A DNA stretch of 32,416 bases, taken from the NCBI GenBank assembly GCA_022508825.1, contig JAFLUI010000017.1:1-32416 (forward strand). Direction: 5' to 3'. The notes under the pieces were generated by a model. The model was not told where the DNA came from. It did no database searches and saw nothing but the letters and a program-made list of their open reading frames with translations. The first letter of the stretch is position 1. Every line of letters starts with the position of its first letter. Source of the stretch: Oscillospiraceae bacterium (GTDB lineage Bacteria > Bacillota > Clostridia > Oscillospirales > Ruminococcaceae). Shown in pieces: positions 22,892 through 31,165 of the stretch. The position numbers were made by a program, and so were the translations under genes.

Positions 22892-23486
22892 CAAATTCGC
22901 TGCAAGCTGATTGCATATCTGCGTAATTAGATTTGTATGTTACCGTATCATACCCGCCAAACCGCCGGTCAATTCTGGCAAAGGCAATAGTCTGCTTCAA
23001 AGCAGCCGCGCTTGTAGTGATGATTCTTTTTATTCTGTCCTGCCATATCGTATATTCGGTTATAAGATTTTCTATAACCGAGATATATGTGTCCGTTACG
23101 ATAAACTGTGCCATAAGTGACTCGTCAGCTTCAAAGCCTTCATATTCAGACTTTATCCGCTGAGACGTTTCGGACGCCTGCTTAAGCTGTTTCTGCAGTA
23201 CCGTAAGTGTATTAGACACCACGGTACCGTGATTTTTTATCCTTGATATCGACGTCTGCAGGCTTGGAGACAGGTCAGCAAGCTTTCCCCAGTACGCCTC
23301 TATCTTCATGTTATTGAAGTACCCTCCTTTTGTAAAGTCGATCTTGGAGGGGTCCAGCACATTTACAAGCTGTCTGAACTGCTCAACATCCTCGGTCAGG
23401 ACCATTGTTATATTGTCCTTATTGCTGCAGGTGTCTATAGTTTTCTGCAGCTCCATGTTCATCTCGGTCAGTTCGTCCACAAACAT
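22872..23486 (-). CDS. Uncharacterised helical soluble protein, last gene of the VWA operon
   Basis: 204 residues, with no signal peptide or membrane segment. Most of it is predicted helix with heptad-like spacing (TLTVLQKQLKQASETSQRIKS; FIVTDTYISVIENLITEYTI; RIITTSAAALKQTIAFARID). GGGAAGTGAG before the ATG supports the start. It follows the VWA protein gene by 77 bases on the same strand. The order of a two-TM helical protein, a VWA protein and a soluble helical protein recalls XpaC/TelA-type gene pairs, but I cannot match it to TelA by motif, so no function is assigned. The last codons and TGA stop are read from the left half of the CIRCE element. Confidence 0.82.
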   Translation of the reverse strand: MFVDELTEMNMELQKTIDTCSNKDNITMVLTEDVEQFRQLVNVLDPSKIDFTKGGYFNNMKIEAYWGKLADLSPSLQTSISRIKNHGTVVSNTLTVLQKQLKQASETSQRIKSEYEGFEADESLMAQFIVTDTYISVIENLITEYTIWQDRIKRIITTSAAALKQTIAFARIDRRFGGYDTVTYKSNYADMQSACSEFVSTRNR

Positions 23487-23563
23487 TTTTTCTCACTTCC
23501 CAACTATGTATTCCTGTCACCTTTAAAAGGCTTCTCCAACTGATAAAATCATAAAGCCCCTCA

Positions 23564-25273
23564 TTACAGATTTGCATTAAACAGATTTTTCAGCTTGTAG
23601 ATAACATCATCGGTAGTTGCATTGATACAGGTTGCTTCATTCAGAGCAGCAATGGTCTCAAGCTCAGGGATGTTTTCATTATAACCGATAGTATATACGG
23701 GTATCCGATAATACTCCAATGCAGGAGCCACAGCATTATATGTGGCACCGCCGTTGGACAGTCCGTCGCTGAGAAGGAATATCATAGGCTGCACATCTGG
23801 ATTCGTCTCCATAAACTCGTTGAGCATCAGCACTGCCTTTGCAACTGCGGAATATGTAGCCGTTGTGCCGTTTGCAAGAAGTCCGTCAACAGCACCCTGG
23901 AAATAAGACTGCTGATTTATGTCGAACTGTGCGATAGGAAGATCAACGTTTACATCGGTGCCGTAGCTTATGACGCCGATATAATTGCTTGAATTGATGT
24001 ATTTGAGGGAGTTTGTAAGAGAGTCCTTAAGAAGCTTCAAAGGCTCTCCTGCCATTGAACCCGAAGTATCAAGCACAAACACCGCTGCAATAGGTTTTGT
24101 AGCGTTTTTCTGCTTTTTCCAGAGCTTCTGTATCTGGAGCCATGTCTTGCCGTCTGTTGCAGGGATGCCGGATGTATAGTCATCAAGCTGATTGAATCCA
24201 TAGTCGGAAGCGGACTTCTGCGCCTTATCCGTCATGCAGTAGTCATTGAACAGCTTTACAGCGCTCTTCTTTTCCTCGGAAATATTGCCTATAGTGTACA
24301 GAGGGTTATCATGACGCACTCCGTAAGGAATGAACTCATAGTTATTTTTCAGATCGGGAGTATTATAATAGGTCTGATATTCCAGTATCATGCTTGTGAA
24401 GGTGTTGTTCTCCGCTGCATCTCTCATCTGCATGGTGTTGAAGGCAACGAACGGTACATTGTACTGGAAAGCATTGAATCCGCTGACAGCAGCTTCACTC
24501 AGAGGATTTGTACTGTCATAGTTATACAGCGCAGCTGCAAGGAAATTCAGTCCGCTGGTGCTTGCAAAAGGATTTGTATAGCCTGCGGTTATAGTTCCCG
24601 CTTCGGTAGCCGATACGATCGCCTTTATATCTGCCGTTCCGTAGGTCTGCGCAAGAGTGTCCATTGTAGACTTGCTTATAAGCACCCCTGCCACATTGCC
24701 CACGATGCGGGGATTGATGCACTCTGTCCTGACGCCCTCTGCCTGCAACATATCAGCCCAGAATGAAGCGGAGGGAGAGATAGCGTCAGGCACAGCAACA
24801 GAGGGGATTATGTAATCAAGCTGTGTACCTGACGAAATGGAGCGGAGCCTTACTCCCACGGACTTTCCGTCGACAGTCTGGTTTGCACCGTTGAACTCCT
24901 CTGCCATGTCCCGCATCCAGCTCTCCACGCCTGTGCCTCCCTTTTCGGGAGAGGTCCAGACCTCGATGATGATATCCTTGCGGCTTGGCTCTGCAACAAC
25001 GGGATATGCCGTGTCAATAGGGGGAAGCTCAATGGCAGCATCGATCTCATCATAGGAGATAGCCGCCTTTGAAGGTGTCTTTGATGTTACCTTTACTGCG
25101 CTTACAGCCGTTTCAAGCATTGCTACAGGATCCTGTCCTGCCAAAGGCGCGTCACGGCGTCCGCCGGCATCACCGGAGTCGGAATCACCGCCTCCCGATA
25201 CCACAGCAGCAATAATTACACCTATGATGACAACCACAGTAGCAGCAATAATAATTGGAAGCTTATTATTCAT
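23564..25273 (-). CDS. Membrane-anchored protein with solute-binding-like region and VWA domain
   Basis: 569 residues. A membrane segment at about 5-26 leads into a Gly/Ser/Asp linker, so the rest should face outward; no lipobox Cys is seen. Residues about 95-385 look like a periplasmic binding fold (KDIIIEVWTSPEKGG; VGVRLRSISSGTQLDYI; PDAISPSASFWADML; AGYTNPFASTSGLNFLAAAL; AVKLFNDYCMTDKAQKSASD). Residues about 393-569 are a von Willebrand A domain with a complete metal site: DTSGS at 402-406, the Thr of NGTTATYS near 470, and the Asp of LLSDG at 503. AAAGGAGG precedes the ATG, which overlaps the stop of the upstream gene by one base. VWA domains with this site bind partner proteins through a metal ion; ligand and partner are unknown. 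Confidence 0.9.
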   Translation of the reverse strand: MNNKLPIIIAATVVVIIGVIIAAVVSGGGDSDSGDAGGRRDAPLAGQDPVAMLETAVSAVKVTSKTPSKAAISYDEIDAAIELPPIDTAYPVVAEPSRKDIIIEVWTSPEKGGTGVESWMRDMAEEFNGANQTVDGKSVGVRLRSISSGTQLDYIIPSVAVPDAISPSASFWADMLQAEGVRTECINPRIVGNVAGVLISKSTMDTLAQTYGTADIKAIVSATEAGTITAGYTNPFASTSGLNFLAAALYNYDSTNPLSEAAVSGFNAFQYNVPFVAFNTMQMRDAAENNTFTSMILEYQTYYNTPDLKNNYEFIPYGVRHDNPLYTIGNISEEKKSAVKLFNDYCMTDKAQKSASDYGFNQLDDYTSGIPATDGKTWLQIQKLWKKQKNATKPIAAVFVLDTSGSMAGEPLKLLKDSLTNSLKYINSSNYIGVISYGTDVNVDLPIAQFDINQQSYFQGAVDGLLANGTTATYSAVAKAVLMLNEFMETNPDVQPMIFLLSDGLSNGGATYNAVAPALEYYRIPVYTIGYNENIPELETIAALNEATCINATTDDVIYKLKNLFNANL

Positions 25274-25983
25274 TATTTTGTTCCTCCTTTGATACTTGCA
25301 TAGTCCTTTGTTTCCTCTATCAGCTTAAGCATCTGCTCTTTTGCGCCTGCATCGCCGATATCTCCGAGACGGATAAGCTCCAGCATAAGATTATCCACCT
25401 GTGACAGTATAGACTCGTTCTGTCCTATATAGTTCTGCATTTCACTCTCGAATGTAATTGCAGTATTGTTTTCATTCGCCCACTTGCTGTCAAAGGTATC
25501 GGCTCTGGTCTTTATGCTCTGACAATTGCGGAGATAGACCTTCATTACGTCAGATATCCTCTCCTTGTACGTGACATAGGTCAGATCCGTTCTTGAAAAG
25601 GTGTCCAGCAGCAGGTTATCGATATTTTTCAGCTTTCCCACCATTGCTTCCGCCAGTTCTCCCAGCTGCCGTACCTCATCGTTGATGCGGCGGTCGCCCT
25701 TATGAGTAAAGGCTTTTGCATACTGATAATAGGCAAGCAGCCGCTCTTCTATGCTCTCCTCCTTTACAGACTTATCTGCAATAGCCTTCAGATGAGCCAG
25801 ATCATCCTTCTTTACAAAGTAAAATGTCAGGTATAGTATCAAAGCCGTAAGCAGGATAAATATCACTATGCCCGCTGCCCTGCCGTTCTGATATGACATG
25901 ATATTTATAGCTTTTCTGCTGAATAACACCGCAATTGCGATGATATACCCAAGGTAACACAATGCCAGCTTTAATTTAAGCAC
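25273..25983 (-). CDS. Two-TM membrane protein with long helical cytoplasmic part
   Basis: I prefer GTG 25983 (236 residues), since AGAAGGGCGG lies six bases before it; ATG 26001 is in frame but has no clear site. Two membrane segments (about LALCYLGYIIAIAVLFS and AAGIVIFILLTALILYLTFYF) form a hairpin, followed by about 170 residues of helix rich in charged residues (EERLLAYYQYAKAF; VRQLGELAEAMVGKLKNIDN; ISDVMKVYLRNCQSIK; SQVDNLMLELIRLGD). The layout is like XpaC-family proteins, but the family motifs are not evident, so this is only a resemblance. It is 41 bases behind the GGDEF response regulator and overlaps the VWA gene by one base, so it probably works with the VWA protein at the membrane. 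Confidence 0.82.
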   Translation of the reverse strand: MLKLKLALCYLGYIIAIAVLFSRKAINIMSYQNGRAAGIVIFILLTALILYLTFYFVKKDDLAHLKAIADKSVKEESIEERLLAYYQYAKAFTHKGDRRINDEVRQLGELAEAMVGKLKNIDNLLLDTFSRTDLTYVTYKERISDVMKVYLRNCQSIKTRADTFDSKWANENNTAITFESEMQNYIGQNESILSQVDNLMLELIRLGDIGDAGAKEQMLKLIEETKDYASIKGGTK

Positions 25984-26024
25984 CTTCCGCCCTTCTTTCA
26001 TTTCATATTAGCTGCTTACTTCGT

Positions 26025-27410
26025 TTACTTTTTCCCGATGACACCGCCCTTGCCGTCCATCTGAGCGATACCGTAGTCTACTCTCAGCTTTCCGCCTGTG
26101 TAAAGCTTATTGAAGCACTCCACGATACGCTCAGCCACCATATCACCGTTTTCGGTGTTGGTATCCATAAGGATGACGATTATCTGCTTTCCCGAATATC
26201 TGGTGGAAACATCCGAACGTCTCAGAGATGTATATATCGCCTTTTCAAGCAGCTCAAGGGCAAGCTCTGTTTCCGCTGTATCGGGCTCCTCATTTTCATT
26301 TTCACTTACGGTGAAAAGAAGGGTGCGGACCTCCCTGCCGCTTCGGTCAATAAACCGTCTGATGAAATTGTATACATGATTGAAGCTCTCAAAATCCAGA
26401 AGATAAGCTCCCTTGCCGCTGTCTGCCCGGCTCATAAGATCCTGCAGATATTTAAGGTCAACTGTCCTTCCTCCCCTGTCATTTTCCGACTGTACCCTGT
26501 CACTGAAAAAGTGATAGGAGTTTTTGCCGTTCTGCTTCACATAATACAGAGCCTTATCCGCAGAATTGTAAAGCTTGGCAAATTCGGTGCCGTCATCGGG
26601 AGCCTGAGCAATACCGATGGATACCGACGTATTGGTATCGAACTTACAGTCCTCTATCTTTCTGCACAGGTCAGAGATGATATCCGCTGCACGGCTGCTC
26701 AGTTCAGGCTTTGAAGTCACGTTTTTTACAAAGACCACAAACTCGTCTCCGCCGATACGGCAGAGCACATCGTCCTCTGCGGAAAACTCCCTGAGAGTAT
26801 CCGCAAACATTTTCAGAGTCTTATCACCTGCGATGTGTCCATAATTGTCATTGATAGCCTTGAAATTGTCCATATCTATCATAAACAGAGCACCCGCGGT
26901 CCCGTTTTCAAGCAGACCGTTTACCGTTTCCTCTGTATACGTTCTGTTCCAGAGCCCGGTAAGAGTGTCCTTACTGGACTTGCTTTTTATATCTGATACC
27001 TCACGGATCTTTTGCTCAAGCCTGTCCGCCAGACTGCGGCGCAGCTCCTCCAGCTCAAGGATCCTGCCGATTCTTGACAGCATGACCTCCGGAACAAAGG
27101 GCTTTGCAATAAAATCAATTGCCCCCTCCCGGAAGCATCTGGTCTCAGTCTCGGGTTCGCTGTCTGCAGTAAGGAATATCACAGGTATGCTCAGGCAGTG
27201 TTCCATTTCACGTATCCTTTTCATTACCTCAAAGCCGTCCATTTCCGGCATATTTATATCAAGCAGTATGATGTCACATTCGCCGCTTTCCAGATACGTA
27301 AGCGCCTGCTGTCCCTTCATGACGGGAACTACCTTGTATTTATCGCACAGTACCTTTCTTGCTGACGCAAGGTTCATTTTATTGTCGTCCACCACAAGTA
27401 TCGTTTTCAT
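26025..27410 (-). CDS. Response regulator with GGDEF diguanylate cyclase and degenerate second GGDEF
   Basis: 461 residues. The receiver (1-120) has acidic DD at 8-9, the phosphoacceptor Asp51 in LLDINMPEMDGF, Thr81 and Lys103 (AKPF). A helical linker leads to the GGDEF domain (about 145-310), with KDTLTGLWNR, DMDNFKAINDNYGH and an intact GGDEF at 220-224, so it should make cyclic di-GMP from two GTP. The RxxD inhibitory site five residues before is absent (AEDD). Residues about 325-455 resemble a second GGDEF without catalytic residues: LRRSDVSTRYSGKQIIVILM, where SGKQI stands for GGDEF. AAAAGGAG precedes the ATG. It follows the DegV gene by 41 bases. The hybrid kinase two genes upstream is the obvious phosphodonor through its Hpt domain. 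Confidence 0.94.
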   Translation of the reverse strand: MKTILVVDDNKMNLASARKVLCDKYKVVPVMKGQQALTYLESGECDIILLDINMPEMDGFEVMKRIREMEHCLSIPVIFLTADSEPETETRCFREGAIDFIAKPFVPEVMLSRIGRILELEELRRSLADRLEQKIREVSDIKSKSSKDTLTGLWNRTYTEETVNGLLENGTAGALFMIDMDNFKAINDNYGHIAGDKTLKMFADTLREFSAEDDVLCRIGGDEFVVFVKNVTSKPELSSRAADIISDLCRKIEDCKFDTNTSVSIGIAQAPDDGTEFAKLYNSADKALYYVKQNGKNSYHFFSDRVQSENDRGGRTVDLKYLQDLMSRADSGKGAYLLDFESFNHVYNFIRRFIDRSGREVRTLLFTVSENENEEPDTAETELALELLEKAIYTSLRRSDVSTRYSGKQIIVILMDTNTENGDMVAERIVECFNKLYTGGKLRVDYGIAQMDGKGGVIGKK

Positions 27411-27451
27411 ATTAAGGATGCTCCTTTTATGGTCTGATATGGCAGTATACC

Positions 27452-28309
27452 TTAATTATACACAAACAGCACTCCCACCGTGCCTGTACCGCAGTTGCTG
27501 GATATGGTCGCAGAAGCCTTTGTTACTATTATTTCCTCAAAGCTGCACAGCTTTTCAGACTCTGCCTTTATCTGTGATATCATTTTCACCGGACAGCCTG
27601 CATGAGTGATGAACAGGCGTTTTGTTTCTATTCTGCTGCTGTGCCTCAGCTGTCCCCTTACATATCTTATTATTGCCTTTTCATAATTGCCTATCCTGAC
27701 AGCCTTAAGAGTTATATTTCCGTTTTTCACCGTAAGGACAGGGTGGAGCTGAAAAGCCGAACAGATATTTCTGACACCTTTGCTTACCCTTCCGTTTCTG
27801 TAAAGATAGTCAGCATTCAGAGTTATAAAAGTAGTGGATATCTTACTTTTTATATCCTCTGCAGCGTTTGTGATCTCAGCAGCGGTTTTCTCGCTGTCCC
27901 TCATTTCAACAGCCTTTATGACCATGTATCCGATGCCGGTGGACAGATGCTCCGAGTCAATGACCGTGACCTTTTTTCCGTCCTCCCCCATAAGCTTCAG
28001 CGCAGCCCTCGCATTCTGACAGGAAAGGCTGATCTGACTGCTGACAGACACATGAACGATCTCATCATACTTTTCCAGGGCTTTTTCAAAAAAGATCTTG
28101 TACTCCTCCGGCTCGGGAGCGTTTGTCTCAGCCTTCTCACCGCCGTTTTCCAGATACTCCAGAACATTTGCCGATGTTATTTCGTATCCGTCCCTGAACC
28201 TGCCTGTCTCTGTAGTTATGTAAAAATATACTGTGTCTATATCGTTTGCTTCAAGATATTCCTCCGGAAGATCACATACACAGTCTGTGGTTATCCCGAT
28301 CTTATGCAT
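27452..28309 (-). CDS. DegV-family fatty-acid-binding protein
   Basis: 285 residues from ATG 28309, set by AGGAGG nine bases before it; the TTG at 28315 is too close. The DegV landmarks are present: KIGITTDCVCDLPEEYLEAN at the start, VSVSSQISLSCQNARAAL, DSEHLSTGIGYMVIKAV, YLYRNGRVSKGVRN and HPVLTVKNGNITLKAVRIG. In the family, one fatty acid chain is held in a tunnel and FakB members hand it to the kinase FakA. The usual SGTY-type motif is replaced by SLSC here. Placing it between a hybrid kinase and a cyclase gene is unusual; it may act as a lipid sensor or simply share the transcript. It is close-packed, 32 bases behind the kinase gene. Confidence 0.9.
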   Translation of the reverse strand: MHKIGITTDCVCDLPEEYLEANDIDTVYFYITTETGRFRDGYEITSANVLEYLENGGEKAETNAPEPEEYKIFFEKALEKYDEIVHVSVSSQISLSCQNARAALKLMGEDGKKVTVIDSEHLSTGIGYMVIKAVEMRDSEKTAAEITNAAEDIKSKISTTFITLNADYLYRNGRVSKGVRNICSAFQLHPVLTVKNGNITLKAVRIGNYEKAIIRYVRGQLRHSSRIETKRLFITHAGCPVKMISQIKAESEKLCSFEEIIVTKASATISSNCGTGTVGVLFVYN

Positions 28310-28341
28310 CAGCAAACGCCTCCTGTTATACTATAATTATA

Positions 28342-31089
28342 TCATAAATTTGCTTTTTCTTCAAGCTTTACAAGCTCATTTTCCGCAGCTTCATATTCGA
28401 AGTCCTCAGCAAGAGCGGCAGCCCTGCCGAAATAATTCTTCAAAGGCTCCCCCTCAAATGAGTACCCCGCTGTTTCGGAAGCGACCGCTGCCGCTGCATC
28501 CGAGTCAAAGCTCTGACAGGCAGCTTTGGCCTTTTCTATGTACTCCTTAAGCTCAGAAGCGGATATTTCGGACAGCTCCGCTGCATCGGACTCGGACTCA
28601 GCCTCTGCCTGCTGCTCATCGGGGATGTCATCCGTCATACCCAGATATTCCCGTCCCGCATCTGCCGCCTCTTTGTAAAGCTTAAGAAGCTCGCTGTTTT
28701 TCTTTTCTGCAGAATCCAGATCTCCCGCCTTGCCCATAGCTTCAAGCTCCTTTGCAAGCTCAGACAGCTTAACGGCGCCTATACTGAGGGATGTGCTTTT
28801 CAGCGCGTGTACCTCTATGACGTAATTTTTGACGTCCTTCTGCTCAAACAGCTCTCCGATCTGCTGTATCTTTTCCCCGCTCTTTCTGACGTATAGGGAA
28901 AGGATATCCCTGTAATCCTCCTCGCTGCCGCCTGTGTAGGAAAGACCCTTTTCAATATCCAGCAGCGGTGATCCGTTCCCGCCGGACTTATCGCTCTTTC
29001 TCCTGTCAGTCTTTCCGAAATAGGCTTTTGCAGGGGACTGCATATATTCCCTTGGAAGATGGCTTCTGAGCACCCTGTCAAGAGCGGTCAGCTCAATGGG
29101 CTTTGCAAGGAAATCATTGAAACCGGAGCTCAGGAACATTTCCCTTACACCGCTTACAGCGTTTGCCGTCAGGGCAACTATGGGCAGCTTTTTGTAGTAC
29201 TCCCCCTCCATTTCCCTTATGAGCCTGGTTGCTTCCACGCCGTCCATTTCAGGCATCATATGATCCATAAATACAAGGTCTATGTCCTTTGAACGGAGCA
29301 TATTTATCGCCCCGGGACCGCTCTGAGCAGTCACTATCTGCATATTATAGGGACGCATCAGACCCGTTGCCACCTTCAGATTTATTGCGTTGTCATCCAC
29401 GATAAGCACCCTTGCCCTGGGAGCGATAAAGCGTATATCCGCACCCCTGCGCTCATTGAGGTTAACGACCATTTTCTCATTATTCAGCGCAGAAACTATG
29501 GGAATCACATAAAACGGTCTGTAGATACTCTTGATATTCTCAGGCAGCCGCATCGCATCGACCCTGTTCTGAATGACGAACACCTGTATATTTTCATTTT
29601 TCGCCATTTCTATAAATGTATCGCTGCCCTTCAGGTACTCCTCGCCGTTTGTAAAAATATGGGTGATCTTTCCTTCGGACACAAGTTTTTTGAGCTCATC
29701 GATACCTTCAGCATATCTGAAATCGGTCCCCAGCCTGCTGCCTGTTTCAAGATAAAGCTGCTTATGCTTCCGCACAAAATCCTTATCTCCGAAATATGCT
29801 GCAGCATGGATACTGTCAGGCTTGTTCAAAGCGGCAAAGGGTCTGGCATCGCTGACTTTAAGCGGGATAACAAAGCGGAACTCCGTTCCCGAGCCGTATA
29901 TGCTGTTTACGCTTATAAATCCCCCCATATTGGCTATAAGACTTTTTGAGATGGCAAGACCCAGACCCGTTCCCTCAACGGAGCGGTTCTTTTTGGTATC
30001 CACCTGACGGAAGCTTGTAAAAAGCTTTTCTATGTTCTCCTCGGTGATGCCTATGCCTGTGTCCGCCACAGAAACAAACAGGTTGATGCCGTAATCCTGT
30101 ATTGTACGGGATACTGTCAGGGTAATGGTGCCTCTTTGGGTAAACTTTATGGCATTGGTCATAAGGTTGATGATGATCTGTCTTATGCGTACCTCGTCTC
30201 CCACAAGACCTCTTGGGATATCAGGATCGGCATTTACCAGAATATCTATATTTTTTATCCCTTTCCTTGCCTCGGACATATTTATCACGTCGTTGAGGAC
30301 TGACGCTATGTTGAATTCAGCTTTGATAAGCTCCATATTTCCCGAGTCTATCTTTGAGAAATCAAGGATATCATTGATAATGGAAAGCAGGTTTCTTCCC
30401 GAGGTCTGTATATTGAAGCAGTTTTCCCTGACGGTCTCACTCAGATCGTTTTCGCGGAGGATAAGCTCGCACATTCCTATGATAGCGTTCATGGGAGTAC
30501 GTATCTCATGGCTCATATTGGCAAGAAAGTCAGACTTGTACTGTTCTGCCCGTCTTGCATCCTCAACGCTTGAAAGCATGAGCTCCCTGTATCTGTTCAT
30601 CCCGACAACAAAGATTATAAGGAACACCTGCGCCGTACATATAACAGATACTCTTACTATAAATTCGGTTATATGAAGAGAGGTGTCAAGCGCGATCGAG
30701 TCCAGCACAAATACATGGTAAGCAATACCGCTCACTATCAGCACCATGTATGTGATAAGTATCTTTTCATCCCGATAGACAGCCAGAATTATGGCTGCCC
30801 CCAGGAAAACCGACAAGGACGGATATAGTCTTCCCTCCGAAACACTGCATAAAAAAATATTTGAGAAGGAAAAAAGCATCATAAACGCAGACTGGAGCTT
30901 TATAGGAGCTTTATGATAAAACACCAGAAAGGTAAGTATTGCCAGATGTATAACCAAAACCGCTGTTATCCATAATGCCCAGCCGCTGAAATATGCCATG
31001 ATCTCCATCATTATCGAGCAAAGCGTATAAACTGCCCATGCTGCCTTGCCTGCAAATTTTTTATCGGTTATTATATGGAACAGTTTCAT
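28342..31089 (-). CDS. Hybrid sensor histidine kinase with receiver and Hpt domains
   Basis: 915 residues. About six membrane segments fill residues 15-165. Then come HisKA (H194 in SHEIRTPMNAIIGM), HATPase with IIINLMTNAIKFT, VADTGIGI and GTGLGLAISKSL (about 300-410), a receiver-like region without phosphoacceptor (about 425-540), a full receiver (560-680; DD at 566-567, Asp609 in FMDHMMPEMDG, Lys663) and an Hpt domain with His761 in VHALKSTSLSIGA. It is therefore able to pass phosphate His-Asp-His to a separate regulator, most likely the REC-GGDEF protein two genes on. About 95 residues after the Hpt are acidic and helical and of unknown role. AAAGGAG lies 12 bases before the ATG. The sensed signal is unknown; the sensor is in the membrane itself. 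Confidence 0.95.
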   Translation of the reverse strand: MKLFHIITDKKFAGKAAWAVYTLCSIMMEIMAYFSGWALWITAVLVIHLAILTFLVFYHKAPIKLQSAFMMLFSFSNIFLCSVSEGRLYPSLSVFLGAAIILAVYRDEKILITYMVLIVSGIAYHVFVLDSIALDTSLHITEFIVRVSVICTAQVFLIIFVVGMNRYRELMLSSVEDARRAEQYKSDFLANMSHEIRTPMNAIIGMCELILRENDLSETVRENCFNIQTSGRNLLSIINDILDFSKIDSGNMELIKAEFNIASVLNDVINMSEARKGIKNIDILVNADPDIPRGLVGDEVRIRQIIINLMTNAIKFTQRGTITLTVSRTIQDYGINLFVSVADTGIGITEENIEKLFTSFRQVDTKKNRSVEGTGLGLAISKSLIANMGGFISVNSIYGSGTEFRFVIPLKVSDARPFAALNKPDSIHAAAYFGDKDFVRKHKQLYLETGSRLGTDFRYAEGIDELKKLVSEGKITHIFTNGEEYLKGSDTFIEMAKNENIQVFVIQNRVDAMRLPENIKSIYRPFYVIPIVSALNNEKMVVNLNERRGADIRFIAPRARVLIVDDNAINLKVATGLMRPYNMQIVTAQSGPGAINMLRSKDIDLVFMDHMMPEMDGVEATRLIREMEGEYYKKLPIVALTANAVSGVREMFLSSGFNDFLAKPIELTALDRVLRSHLPREYMQSPAKAYFGKTDRRKSDKSGGNGSPLLDIEKGLSYTGGSEEDYRDILSLYVRKSGEKIQQIGELFEQKDVKNYVIEVHALKSTSLSIGAVKLSELAKELEAMGKAGDLDSAEKKNSELLKLYKEAADAGREYLGMTDDIPDEQQAEAESESDAAELSEISASELKEYIEKAKAACQSFDSDAAAAVASETAGYSFEGEPLKNYFGRAAALAEDFEYEAAENELVKLEEKANL

Positions 31090-31115
31090 TTCAAGCCTGC
31101 ACTCCTTTTTTCACA

Positions 31116-31155
31116 AAAACAGCGGCTGCCGTTTATCTTCGGTGACCGCTGTTTT
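31116..31155 (-). terminator. Terminator after the HD-GYP gene
   Basis: Arms AAAACAGCGG (31116-31125) and CCGCTGTTTT (31146-31155) enclose a partly paired loop; on the minus strand the last arm is followed by one more T and then GTG. It separates the HD-GYP sensor gene from the hybrid kinase operon, although some read-through is possible as no promoter is obvious in the 76-base gap. Confidence 0.75.
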
Positions 31156-31165
31156 ATGCAATTTC

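Noticed and set aside
22872-23486. TelA (toxic anion resistance) protein
   Set aside because: The length is about half of TelA and I cannot find its conserved motifs; only the helical character and gene order are similar.
26845-27609. Plus-strand open frame of 254 codons opposite the GGDEF regulator
   Set aside because: Ser/Leu/Arg-rich shadow of a well-supported gene, with no start signal; similar antisense frames at 27602-28336 and 31304-32263 are rejected for the same reason.
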